Counted from the first letter of the stretch, positions 7,116-14,747 are shown. The stretch is 16,454 bases of DNA from Sphingomonas sp. UBA4766 (GCA_002403415.1 DHHS01000066.1:1-16454); one strand, 5' to 3'. Translations and numbers: made by a program. The notes: generated by a model from the letters alone, not told the origin.

Positions 7116-9010
7116 CCCCTGCCCGGCTGGTCGCGATGTCGACGCTCCCGATTCTGTTCACGGCTATGCCCGCTGCAGCGCAGGACCAGCCGGGACCGGT
7201 CCAGCCACGCACCGGACCGGGTGCCGCACCGCCGCCGCTTCCCGGATATGCTGCGCCCGAGCCCCAGCTCGTCCCAACGCCCGCACCAGCGCCTGCGCCG
7301 CTCAGCCCCGATGTCGCGGTGCGCTTTGCCGATGTGGTGGTGGATGGTAACGCAGGTGCCCCGCTTGTCATGCCGTGGCGCGCGGTCACCGATGCAGCGA
7401 CGCAACTGACGCTCGATCCACCGCTCGCCTCCGGCTTTGATGCGCACTGGGTGCGTCAGCAATTTGTGCGTAACGGCCTGATCGGCACGCGCCAGCCGCT
7501 CGACCGCACGGTCGCGCTGATCCAGCTCATCAATTTGACGCTAGTCCGCAACGGCAACATCAATTCGGGCGTGCGCATTGCCGGGGGCGAGGTGGTTGAT
7601 GGCGGCGTGCTGCGGCTGGAGTTGATCCTCGGTCGCCTTGCCGCAACAACCGATGCGTCGGCGATCAGCGTGGATTGGGGCGCAAGCGGCGCACAAGGTC
7701 TGTCACGCCGCTATGTCCTGCGCCGGATGGAGGCGGCAGCAGACGTCCCGCTTAATGCCATTGCGGTGGAGCGCGATTTCCGCTTGCTCGCCGAAAACCC
7801 CGCCATCTCGGCCGTGCGCGCCGATCTCCGTCCCGGCACGCGTCCGGGCGAGGCGAGGCTGGCGCTCAGCGTCGATGCAGCGCCCCGGTTTGACCTCTAT
7901 GCCAATGTGGCAAACGGCCGGTCGCCTGCGGTCGGCGGGCTGCGCAGCGGTGTGGGCGGGTCGATCCGCAACCTTATTGCGCCCGGCGATTTGGGCAGCG
8001 TCGAATTCGGCGTGACCGCAGGTCAGCCTGATCTGCTGGCAAGTTATCAAACACCGGTGTTCGGGCCACGCACCACAGCATTGATCCGCGGCGGATATAA
8101 TCTGGCATCGGTGGTCGATCGCCCGCTCCTTCCGCTCGATATCAGCGCGCGCGACTGGAATGTTGAAGGGGGTGTGACCCAGACCCTCATCGCTCGACCG
8201 CTCATCCCGCGTGACGGCGGCGGCTGGCGGGTGGCACGCACCGTGACAGTCGGGGTGCGGATTGCCCACCGCGAGACGCAGACATTCCTGCTCGGCCAGC
8301 CCTTTTCCTTTGCGCCCGGCACCGTCAATGGCCGATCACGCTACACTGCGCTCCGCGTCGTGGCAGATTGGGTCGAACGGGGCATTGCTCAGGTATCCGC
8401 CGTGTCGCTGACGCTGACGCAAGGGTTGGCGGGATCGCGCATTATCCCCACCAGTGCCGATGACGCGGCCGAACTGCTCCGCCGTGTGCCCAACCCCAAT
8501 TTTCGCGCGGTGCTGCTCCAGGTCAGCCACGCCAACCGGCTCAGCGCCAAAGGGCTTGAGCTGCGGTTGCGGCTGACCGGGCAATGGGGCGACGGGCTGC
8601 TATATTCGGGCGAGCGGCTGGCGGCGGGCGGCGAATTCACCGTGCGCGGATATCGCGAGACGCTGGCGCTGGTCGATCGCGGCCTTATCGGCTCGGTGGA
8701 GCTTTACCGCCCAGTGCCATTGTTCGGTCACCGACCGGGCGCGCGCGGCTTTACGCCCGGGGATATGGGGCTTGCGGTCTTTGCCGATGGCGCGATTCTG
8801 CGCAACGCTGTCGACCCGCAACCGCAACCCGGTGCATTGGCAAGCGTGGGCGGCAGCGTCAGCTGGACGCCGACACCCGCACTTACCGCGCGGCTAGCCT
8901 ATGCCTATGCGATCCTTGCCGCGCGCCCGGCGGGCAGCGTGGACCTTCAGGATCGCGGGGTGCAATTTCGCGTCACGCTACACCCGCTGGCGCTGTTCGC
9001 GCGCCGGTGA
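7094..9010 (+). CDS. TpsB-family outer-membrane transporter (ShlB/FhaC/HecB type)
   Basis: Outer-membrane two-partner-secretion transporter that would export the adjacent TpsA-like protein. A signal peptide ends AAA-Q near residue 30. A proline-rich linker (about 33-72) follows, then POTRA-like sequence (about 75-185, including VRFADVVVDGN and LIQLINLTLVRNGNINSGV), and a long beta-barrel region. The barrel-lid motif VRGY is at 517-520 and FADG at 563-566 takes the place of the FxDxG strand motif. At 638 residues it is somewhat longer than the usual 550-600, mainly through the linker. The start is uncertain. ATG 7094 overlaps the TpsA gene by 22 bases. A GTG at 7112 would give a GTGA four-base overlap like the upstream junction. 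ATG 7136 would remove the arginine from the signal peptide. All share one frame, so the mature protein is the same. Function is clear by family and neighbour. Confidence 0.92.
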   Translation: MAAVPSVTPARLVAMSTLPILFTAMPAAAQDQPGPVQPRTGPGAAPPPLPGYAAPEPQLVPTPAPAPAPLSPDVAVRFADVVVDGNAGAPLVMPWRAVTDAATQLTLDPPLASGFDAHWVRQQFVRNGLIGTRQPLDRTVALIQLINLTLVRNGNINSGVRIAGGEVVDGGVLRLELILGRLAATTDASAISVDWGASGAQGLSRRYVLRRMEAAADVPLNAIAVERDFRLLAENPAISAVRADLRPGTRPGEARLALSVDAAPRFDLYANVANGRSPAVGGLRSGVGGSIRNLIAPGDLGSVEFGVTAGQPDLLASYQTPVFGPRTTALIRGGYNLASVVDRPLLPLDISARDWNVEGGVTQTLIARPLIPRDGGGWRVARTVTVGVRIAHRETQTFLLGQPFSFAPGTVNGRSRYTALRVVADWVERGIAQVSAVSLTLTQGLAGSRIIPTSADDAAELLRRVPNPNFRAVLLQVSHANRLSAKGLELRLRLTGQWGDGLLYSGERLAAGGEFTVRGYRETLALVDRGLIGSVELYRPVPLFGHRPGARGFTPGDMGLAVFADGAILRNAVDPQPQPGALASVGGSVSWTPTPALTARLAYAYAILAARPAGSVDLQDRGVQFRVTLHPLALFARR

Positions 9011-9020
9011 ACCAAACCCG

Positions 9021-9776
9021 TCAGAACCACGGCGCGCCGGTCACGTTGACCTGCTGGCACCGGACCGTCATCCATCCCGTTTTGCGGATATAGGCCTGGT
9101 CAATCGCGCGGCCCGCGCACTTGATCCGCCGCTTGCCGTCGCTGAAATAGCGGACCGAAACGGTAAAGCCGCTGAGCTGCCGACCAAGTGCTGCGATCGC
9201 TGCATCGAAATTGGCAAATTTCGCGCACGCCTGCGCATCGCCATCGCAATTCCAGTCGGTGATCGGATAAGTCAGATAGGGCGAGCGGACCGAACCGCCC
9301 GGCACGTCGATAATCTCGTCGCCCTGCTCAATCGCAAGCAATCCGGGAAGCGCGATGCAGCGTGCCCCGATATCGCACTTGCTCGCGGCTTGCGGGTCAT
9401 TGGTGAAAACGGGTTTGACGATGCCGGTGAATTTGAACGATGGGCCGCCCATGATTGGCGTCATCGCGGCCTCCATCAACACATCGCCCTGTTGCGAATC
9501 TGCCGCATTTATCATCGCAAGCCGCACCGCCATCGTCAGCACCGCATTTTCGCCCTCGCCATCGCGATAAAGCAAGACCTGCTCAGGCGGCTGGACCACG
9601 ATGGTCGAGCCGCGCAGCGCAGCAATTGCATTAATCGCTGCCAGCATGACCGCCAGGAAAAACCCCGCCGCGCCAATGGTGATGCGCGTGTGCCAGGCGT
9701 CGCGCGCGGCTTCGCGCTCTTGAGGAGTTGATGGTGGATCATCGTCCATCATCAGATTTGCCACGTCCTCGATCAT
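9021..9776 (-). CDS. Membrane-anchored hypothetical protein with six cysteines
   Basis: I do not recognise a family. The 251-residue product has an acidic, charged N-terminal tail (about 1-31), one hydrophobic segment (about 33-54, AAGFFLAVMLAAINAIAALRG), and a soluble C-terminal part of about 195 residues. This pattern suits an inner-membrane anchor with a periplasmic domain. That domain carries six cysteines (134, 140, 177, 184, 220, 240), including a CxxxxxC pair and DWNCDGDAQAC, enough for three disulfides. The ATG at 9776 is chosen because a G-rich tract (9781-9787 on the minus strand) lies just upstream. The open frame continues to 9911, but the extra residues would cross the divergent promoter. 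It converges on the TpsB gene with only ten bases between stops, so a link to the CHAT/TPS operon is possible by position only. Confidence 0.75.
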   Translation of the reverse strand: MIEDVANLMMDDDPPSTPQEREAARDAWHTRITIGAAGFFLAVMLAAINAIAALRGSTIVVQPPEQVLLYRDGEGENAVLTMAVRLAMINAADSQQGDVLMEAAMTPIMGGPSFKFTGIVKPVFTNDPQAASKCDIGARCIALPGLLAIEQGDEIIDVPGGSVRSPYLTYPITDWNCDGDAQACAKFANFDAAIAALGRQLSGFTVSVRYFSDGKRRIKCAGRAIDQAYIRKTGWMTVRCQQVNVTGAPWF

Positions 9777-9880
9777 CCTGCCCCCCTGGCCGTCAACCCT
9801 GCCCCAAACTTGCCCCAAACTTGCCGACGCGACCGGCAATAGCGTATGGAAAAGTATCGGGATCGTCGAGGGGACAAAAA
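9777..9880. promoter_or_regulatory. Divergent promoter region with tandem 11-bp repeat
   Basis: This 104-base gap lies between the starts of the two cysteine-containing exported proteins. It holds TGCCCCAAACT twice in tandem (9800-9810, 9811-9821) followed by a partial third copy TGCC (9822-9825), and a short TTGCC/GGCAA inverted pair (9821-9825 and 9835-9839). The 11-base period puts the copies on one face of the helix, as for a cooperatively bound operator. No strong -10/-35 pair was identified. Confidence 0.4.
9868..9873 (+). promoter_or_regulatory. Ribosome binding site deciding the start at 9881
   Basis: GAGGGG, seven bases before the ATG at 9881. The frame is open back to 9728, but that stretch lies antisense to the divergent gene and has no signal-peptide logic, so this site supports the 163-residue product. 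Confidence 0.55.
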
Positions 9881-10372
9881 ATGGCATGGGGAATGCACCG
9901 CGCACTGACATTATTGGCTCTTGCTGCGCCAGGCGCCGCGATGGCGCAGGCCTTTGCTCTGACCGTCGTTGAGTTTGCGGGCGGCCCGGACCAGCTTGTG
10001 GCCTTCAACGGGGCGAAGGTTGTCGCCTATGATGCGGAGGACAAACCGCTGTTCCGCGCCGACCGGGCGTTCTTATTCGGCGATACAGCCAAGCTCGGCA
10101 ATCCGGCAGGACGGGTCTTTGCCTGGGATCTGGAGCGCCGCAAAGTGCGCGTGAGTGCAGCGGGTCGCCCGCAAATCTGGCTGGCGTGCAGCGAGGTAAA
10201 GCCGATGTCGCTCGCCTGCTCCACCACCCTGCGCATCGCCAATGACGGATCGCTGGTAATTGCCGGGGCCGGCCCCAATGGCGGCAAGCGCGGCACCGGC
10301 GGGATCGAGCCCGACGCGGCAACGCTGGCCCGCCTGCCCGATTGTCCCGGCGACCCACGCTGCCCATCGTAA
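9881..10372 (+). CDS. Small exported hypothetical protein
   Basis: Not recognised. The 163-residue product begins with a clear signal peptide (MHRALTLLALAAPGAAMA, predicted cut near residue 22). The mature part is about 140 residues with four cysteines (103, 113, 155, 160) in the patterns LACSEVKPMSLACS and DCPGDPRC, suggesting two disulfides in the periplasm or outside. There is no second membrane segment. The first mature stretch (ALTVVEFAGGPDQLVAFNGAKVVAYD) reads as beta-strands. It is divergent from the six-cysteine membrane protein across a repeat-containing promoter and converges on glcB, with only seven bases between stops. Co-location suggests it may belong with the CHAT/TPS cluster, but nothing in the sequence proves that. 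Confidence 0.75.
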   Translation: MAWGMHRALTLLALAAPGAAMAQAFALTVVEFAGGPDQLVAFNGAKVVAYDAEDKPLFRADRAFLFGDTAKLGNPAGRVFAWDLERRKVRVSAAGRPQIWLACSEVKPMSLACSTTLRIANDGSLVIAGAGPNGGKRGTGGIEPDAATLARLPDCPGDPRCPS

Positions 10373-10379
10373 CACCCGC

Positions 10380-12446
10380 CTAGGCGTGCGCCGCCTTTGC
10401 CCGCGCCCGGTAAGTGTGAAGCAGCGGTTCGGTATAGCCGCTGGGCTGCGCCACGCCTTCAAACACCAGCGCACGCGCGGCAGCCAGCGCGATGCTGTCG
10501 CCATTGCCCGCCATCGACCGATAAAGCGGATCGCCCGCATTTTGCGCGTCGACCTTGGCCGCCATCCGCTCGAACGCCGCATCGACATCGGCGTGAGTGG
10601 CAACTCCGTGCAGCAACCAGTTGGCGATGTGCTGCGAACTGATCCGCAGCGTCGCGCGGTCCTCCATCAGGCCGATATCGTTGATATCGGGTACTTTTGA
10701 ACAGCCAATGCCCTGATCGATCCAGCGCACGACATAGCCCAATATGCCCTGCACATTGTTGTCGAGCTCGCGCGCGACCTCATCGGCCGTCCAGTTGCGC
10801 CCGCCCGCAAACGGCACGCTCAGCAACCCGTCGAGCCCCGGAATCGCCTCGCCCGCAATTTCCCGCTGCCGGGCAAACACATCGACCTGATGATAATGCA
10901 TGGCATGCAGTGTCGCCGCTGTCGGCGATGGCACCCAGGCCGTGTTGGCGCCCGACATCGGGTGGCCGATCTTCTGATCCATCATGTCCGCCATCCGATC
11001 GGGGGCGGCCCACATCCCCTTGCCAATCTGGGCGCGGCCCGACAGGCCATGCGCAAGGCCGATACGGACATTGCGGTCCTCATAGGCCTTGATCCAGGCG
11101 CTGGTCTTCATCTCCGCCTTGGGGATCATCGCGCCGCCGTGCATCGCGGTGTGCATTTCGTCGCCGGTGCGGTCAAGAAAGCCGGTGTTGATGAAGACGA
11201 TGCGCCCCTGCACTGCTTCGATACACGCGGCGAGATTGGCAGAGGTGCGGCGCTCTTCGTCCATCACGCCAACCTTGATCGTGTGGCGCGCAAGGCCGAG
11301 CAGGTCTTCGACCGCGTCGAACAGGCGGTTGGTGAAACCGCACTCCTCCGGCCCATGCATCTTGGGCTTGACGATATAGACGCTACCCGCACGGCTGTTC
11401 TTGAGCTTGCCGAGACCGCGCAGATCATAGAGCGCGATCGTCGAGGTCATGATCGCGTCGAGAATGCCCTCGGGCGCCTCGCCGCCATCGGCGAGGTGGA
11501 TCGCCGGCGTCGTCATCAGATGGCCGACATTGCGCACGAACAGCAGCGCGCGACCGGGTAACGTCAGGTCGCCGTAAGTGCGGTCTAGGCTGAGCTTGCG
11601 AGTAAGCTGTCTCCCGCCCTTATCAAATGTTTCCTCCAGATCACCCTTCATCAGCCCGAGCCAATTGGCATAGGCCGCAACCTTATCCTCGGCATCGACC
11701 GCAGCGATCGAATCTTCGAGGTCGCATATAGTGGTCAGCGCGGATTCGAGCACGACATCGGCAATGCCCGCCGGGTCGCCGCTCCCGATGGGCGAGGCGC
11801 GATCGACGACCACCTCGATATGCAGACCGTGGTGGCGCAGCAGAAGCGACTCCCCCGCCCGCCCGACCAGCTGTGCCGGATCGGCCAGCACCGGTTCTCC
11901 GCCCGCAAAATCGGCCCAACGCCCGCTGGCGAGCGGCACCGCCTGATCCAAAAACGCCTTGGCCGCCGCGATCACCTCAGCACCGCGTTCGGTGTCATAG
12001 CCGCCCGGCCTGGCTGCACCCGGCAGTGCATCAGTGCCGTAAAGGGCATCATACAGGCTCCCCCAACGCGCATTGGCCGCGTTCAGCACAAAGCGCGCGT
12101 TGAGGATCGGCACCACAAGCTGCGGGCCCGCCATCGTCGCGATTTCGGCGTCGACGTTTTGCGTGCTAATCGTGAAGGGTGCAGGCTCCGGCACCAGATA
12201 GCCGATCTCGCGCAGGAACGCCTCGTCCACCGGCTCGCCCGCCTTGTAACGCGCGTCGATCTGCGCCTGCAATGCGTCGCGTTTGGCGAGCAGGGCGGCA
12301 TTCTCTGGAGCGAAGCGGGTGAAGATATCCGCCACCCCGTGCCACCAATTGTCTGCATCAATGCCCAACCCAGGCAACACCGCGCCTTCCACAAACTGAA
12401 CAAGTTCGGGGGCAACGCCCAATCCGGCGCGATCAACGACAGGCAT
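10380..12446 (-). CDS. glcB: Malate synthase G
   Basis: Cytosolic enzyme condensing glyoxylate with acetyl-CoA to malate, used in glycolate/glyoxylate and C2 metabolism. The 688-residue length fits isoform G (about 700-725), and long blocks match the E. coli enzyme from memory. These are RNVGHL with substrate-binding R305, MDEERRT with metal ligand E397, NTGFLDRTGDE with metal ligand D425, GIGCSKVPD (C582), MEDRATLRISSQH with the probable catalytic base D596, and the C-terminal SGYTEPLLH block. All key residues are present. The start has a very strong AAGGAGG site. It lies 75 bases downstream of a MarR-type gene in the same direction, so the two may be co-transcribed, although the strong ribosome binding site would also suit an independent message. 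No isocitrate lyase gene is in the window. Confidence 0.97.
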   Translation of the reverse strand: MPVVDRAGLGVAPELVQFVEGAVLPGLGIDADNWWHGVADIFTRFAPENAALLAKRDALQAQIDARYKAGEPVDEAFLREIGYLVPEPAPFTISTQNVDAEIATMAGPQLVVPILNARFVLNAANARWGSLYDALYGTDALPGAARPGGYDTERGAEVIAAAKAFLDQAVPLASGRWADFAGGEPVLADPAQLVGRAGESLLLRHHGLHIEVVVDRASPIGSGDPAGIADVVLESALTTICDLEDSIAAVDAEDKVAAYANWLGLMKGDLEETFDKGGRQLTRKLSLDRTYGDLTLPGRALLFVRNVGHLMTTPAIHLADGGEAPEGILDAIMTSTIALYDLRGLGKLKNSRAGSVYIVKPKMHGPEECGFTNRLFDAVEDLLGLARHTIKVGVMDEERRTSANLAACIEAVQGRIVFINTGFLDRTGDEMHTAMHGGAMIPKAEMKTSAWIKAYEDRNVRIGLAHGLSGRAQIGKGMWAAPDRMADMMDQKIGHPMSGANTAWVPSPTAATLHAMHYHQVDVFARQREIAGEAIPGLDGLLSVPFAGGRNWTADEVARELDNNVQGILGYVVRWIDQGIGCSKVPDINDIGLMEDRATLRISSQHIANWLLHGVATHADVDAAFERMAAKVDAQNAGDPLYRSMAGNGDSIALAAARALVFEGVAQPSGYTEPLLHTYRARAKAAHA

Positions 12447-12450
12447 GATT

Positions 12451-12457
12451 CCTCCTT
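12451..12457 (-). promoter_or_regulatory. Strong ribosome binding site of glcB
   Basis: AAGGAGG on the minus strand, four bases before the glcB ATG. It is the best Shine-Dalgarno match seen in the window and suggests efficient translation. Confidence 0.65.
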
Positions 12458-12521
12458 GGGGGTTACAACGGTCTCGGCCCGGGGAGGACCAACCCCGATT
12501 AGCCGCAAGCGGACCCGCGCA

Positions 12522-12974
12522 TCAACCCTGTTCGGCCTCAATCGCGGCAGCAGCCGCTTCAATCCGGGCAAGCATCGCTGAAAATTGCGCGACCTCAGCG
12601 GACGAAAAGCCACCAAATATCTGCGCCTCCAGCGCCAATGCCTTGGGCGCGACGGCATCGTAAAGCGCCTGCCCGGCTGTGCTTAGCGATAGCAGGTGCG
12701 ATCGTTGGTCGCCTGGGTGCGGCGCTCGCTTCACCAGCCCGCGCTCGACCAGCGCGGTGGCGGCGCGGCTGACCGTCACCTTGTCCATCTGGGTCGCGGC
12801 CCCCAATGCCTGCTGCGTCACGCTCGCCCCTTGCGCGATAACCGCGATCAGCCACCACTGCGGAATGGAAAGGCCAAACAGCGCCTCATACGCCGTCGCC
12901 ACCGCCGCCGACACACGGTTCGACGCGATCGACAGGCGATAGGGGAGAAACTGATTGAGTTTGAGCTGAGTCAT
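12522..12974 (-). CDS. MarR-family transcriptional regulator
   Basis: A 150-residue winged helix-turn-helix regulator. The N-terminal LKLNQFLPYRLSIASNRVS helix is typical of MarR proteins of this type. The DNA-binding part runs from about 52 to 95: recognition helix around QMDKVTVSRAATALVERGLV (62-81), then the wing HPGDQRSHLLSLSTAG with the conserved D-x-R. A C-terminal dimerisation helix is rich in alanine. Start ATG 12974 gives the usual length; ATG 12992 would add six residues, and neither has a strong ribosome binding site. The open frame extends much further upstream, but only as antisense to hppD. It is divergent from hppD (135-base gap) and upstream of glcB, so control of hppD, of itself and perhaps of glcB is likely. 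The effector is probably an aromatic acid of the tyrosine pathway, by context only. Confidence 0.88.
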   Translation of the reverse strand: MTQLKLNQFLPYRLSIASNRVSAAVATAYEALFGLSIPQWWLIAVIAQGASVTQQALGAATQMDKVTVSRAATALVERGLVKRAPHPGDQRSHLLSLSTAGQALYDAVAPKALALEAQIFGGFSSAEVAQFSAMLARIEAAAAAIEAEQG

Positions 12975-13109
12975 GCGCGGGATGGTTTGCATCGCCCGCC
13001 GCGCAGTCAAGCGCGAATCTTTGGATGCCGTCCCCGTTCGCGCGCTGGACCAAAACAGGCAAATCGAGTATATGGTTTCACATGATACTAATTGATTGAG
13101 GAGCCTGTG
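12975..13109. promoter_or_regulatory. marR-hppD divergent control region
   Basis: It contains an AGTAT-N13-ATACT inverted repeat (13067-13071 and 13085-13089). A 7-mer ATGGTTT occurs once near each start (12982-12988 and 13072-13078). On the minus strand TTGACT (13005-13010) and AACCAT (12982-12987) are 17 bases apart, a possible promoter for the regulator that overlaps the first ATGGTTT copy. Binding of the MarR protein here is an inference from the arrangement. Confidence 0.4.
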
Positions 13110-14183
13110 ATGACCCCGCACGACAACCCCATGGGCCTCAACGGTTTCGAGTTCGTCGAATTCACCTCGCCCGATCCGGACGCGCTTGCCGATCTGTTCG
13201 TCAAAATGGGTTTTACCCACGTCGCCAACCACCGGTCGAAGAATGTCCGCCGCTATGCGCAGGGCGACATCAATTTCCTGCTCAACATGGAGCACGCGGG
13301 GCAAGTCGCCGGTTTCCGCGACACCCACGGCCCCTCCGCGAACGCCATGGCCTTCCGCGTCGCGGACGCCGCCAAGGCGGTGAAGCTCGCCACCGAGCGC
13401 GGCGCGGTGGCGGTCGAGGGCAAGGTCGGGCCGGCCGAACTCAACATCCCCGCGATCGAGGGGATTGGCGGCGCGAACCTCTATCTCGTCGATCAGCGCG
13501 GCGGGGCGACGCTGTATGACATCGACTTCGAGCCTGTTGCCGGCGCGACCCCGAACGACAACAGCGTCGGCCTCCACACGCTCGACCATCTAACGCATAA
13601 TCTGATGCGCGGGCGGATGAATTATTGGGCGGATTATTACGAGCGCATTTTCAACTTCCGCGAAATCCGCTTCTTCGACATCGAGGGCAAGGCGACCGCG
13701 CTCGTCAGCAAGGCGATGACCGCGCCCGACGACAAGATCCGCATCCCGTTGAACGAAAGCCAGGACGAACACAGCCAGATCGAGGAATTCATTCGCGATT
13801 ACAAGGGTGAAGGTATTCAGCACATCGCGATGGCGACCGACGACATCTTTGCGAGCGTCGATGCCTTGCGCGCAAACGGCATCCGATTTCAGGACACGAT
13901 CGACACCTATTTCGACCTGATCGATAAGCGCCTGCCCGGCCATGGCCATGACGTCGAGGAAATGCGCAAACGCAAAATCCTGATCGACGGCGCACCTGAG
14001 ACGGGCGGCGGCTTGCTGCTCCAGATTTTCACCGAAAACATGGTCGGCCCGATCTTTTTCGAGATTATCCAGCGAAAAGGAAATGACGGTTTCGGCGAGG
14101 GCAATTTTAAGGCGTTGTTCGAATCGATCGAGCTAGACCAAATGCGGCGCGGCGTCATTCCAGCCGGGGGTGAAGTCGCATGA
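13110..14183 (+). CDS. hppD: 4-hydroxyphenylpyruvate dioxygenase
   Basis: Fe(II) dioxygenase converting 4-hydroxyphenylpyruvate to homogentisate in tyrosine/phenylalanine degradation, and a source of precursor for melanin-like pyomelanin if downstream steps fail. The 357 residues match the length of the Pseudomonas enzyme. Two VOC-fold domains are visible. The iron ligands are H160 (in DHLTHN), H238 (in IQHIA) and E318 (in IFFEIIQRKG), and the C-terminal GFGEGNFKALFESIE block is diagnostic. GAGGAG (13098-13103) sits six bases before ATG 13110; an in-frame TTG at 13092 lies upstream of that site and is rejected. The stop overlaps the next start as ATGA. No homogentisate dioxygenase gene is visible in the window. 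Confidence 0.97.
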   Translation: MTPHDNPMGLNGFEFVEFTSPDPDALADLFVKMGFTHVANHRSKNVRRYAQGDINFLLNMEHAGQVAGFRDTHGPSANAMAFRVADAAKAVKLATERGAVAVEGKVGPAELNIPAIEGIGGANLYLVDQRGGATLYDIDFEPVAGATPNDNSVGLHTLDHLTHNLMRGRMNYWADYYERIFNFREIRFFDIEGKATALVSKAMTAPDDKIRIPLNESQDEHSQIEEFIRDYKGEGIQHIAMATDDIFASVDALRANGIRFQDTIDTYFDLIDKRLPGHGHDVEEMRKRKILIDGAPETGGGLLLQIFTENMVGPIFFEIIQRKGNDGFGEGNFKALFESIELDQMRRGVIPAGGEVA

Positions 14184-14731
14184 CCCATCCCTTCGCGATC
14201 ACCCGCATCCACCACGTCGCCTATCGCTGCCGCGATGCGAAGGCGACGGTGGAATTTTATGAGCGCGTGCTCGGCATGCGCTACACCAATGCGTTTGCGG
14301 AGGATCATGTGCCGTCGACCGGCGCCTATGACCCTTATATGCACGTGTTTCTCGATTGCGGCGGTGGCAATGTGCTCGCGTTTTTTGAACTGCCGAACCA
14401 GCCGGAAATGGGCCGTGATCCCAATACCCCGGCCTGGGTGCAGCATCTGGCGTTTGAAGTCGCCGATTTCGACACGTTGATGGCCGCGAAGGCACATATC
14501 GAGGCGCAAGGGGTCGATGTACTTGGCCCGACCTATCACGGGATTTTCCGGTCGATCTATTTCTTTGACCCCAATGGCCACCGGTTGGAACTGGCGTGCA
14601 ACATCGGCACCGCCGACCAATATGCCGAGCTCGCGCGTGTTGCCCCGCTCATGCTGGAAGAATGGAGCGTGATCAAAAAAGCGCCCGCACACGCGCAGTG
14701 GCTGCACGTGGACCCCAATCCCCCGGTCTGA
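14180..14731 (+). CDS. VOC-superfamily (glyoxalase/dioxygenase fold) protein
   Basis: A 183-residue vicinal-oxygen-chelate protein, translationally coupled to hppD through an ATGA overlap. Possible metal ligands fall at the four standard places: H12 (ITRIHHVAYRCRD), E70 (LAFFELP), H89 (WVQHLAFEV) and E137 (HRLELAC). YFFDPNGHRLEL is the usual last strand and loop. The C-terminal tail of about 40 residues is an extra extension. The reaction is unknown: VOC members include glyoxalases, isomerases and extradiol dioxygenases. Coupling to hppD suggests a role on a tyrosine-pathway or related aromatic intermediate, but this is only context. A T6 run just after the stop (14734-14739) lacks a good stem, so I do not call it a terminator. 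Confidence 0.88.
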   Translation: MTHPFAITRIHHVAYRCRDAKATVEFYERVLGMRYTNAFAEDHVPSTGAYDPYMHVFLDCGGGNVLAFFELPNQPEMGRDPNTPAWVQHLAFEVADFDTLMAAKAHIEAQGVDVLGPTYHGIFRSIYFFDPNGHRLELACNIGTADQYAELARVAPLMLEEWSVIKKAPAHAQWLHVDPNPPV

Positions 14732-14747
14732 GATTTTTTCGCGGTGC

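Noticed and set aside
8999..9041. 10-bp direct repeat GCGCGCCGGT around the tpsB stop as an attachment-site-like repeat
   Set aside because: GC-rich short repeat, likely by chance; no integrase or other mobile-element gene is nearby.
9728..9880. Upstream extension of the small exported protein
   Set aside because: It would bury the signal peptide inside the protein and overlap the divergent gene; a good ribosome binding site supports 9881.
10377..10386. CGCCTAGGCG palindrome at the glcB stop as a terminator
   Set aside because: Only four strong pairs with no loop and no T-run; it may be chance.
12975..13589. N-terminal extension of the MarR gene to 355 residues
   Set aside because: The added part lies antisense to hppD and across the promoter gap. 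The MarR family length and N-terminal motif fit the start at 12974.
14711..14740. Intrinsic terminator after the VOC gene
   Set aside because: There is a T6 run, but the only possible stem is GACC/GGTC, four pairs with a loop of about ten, too weak to call.
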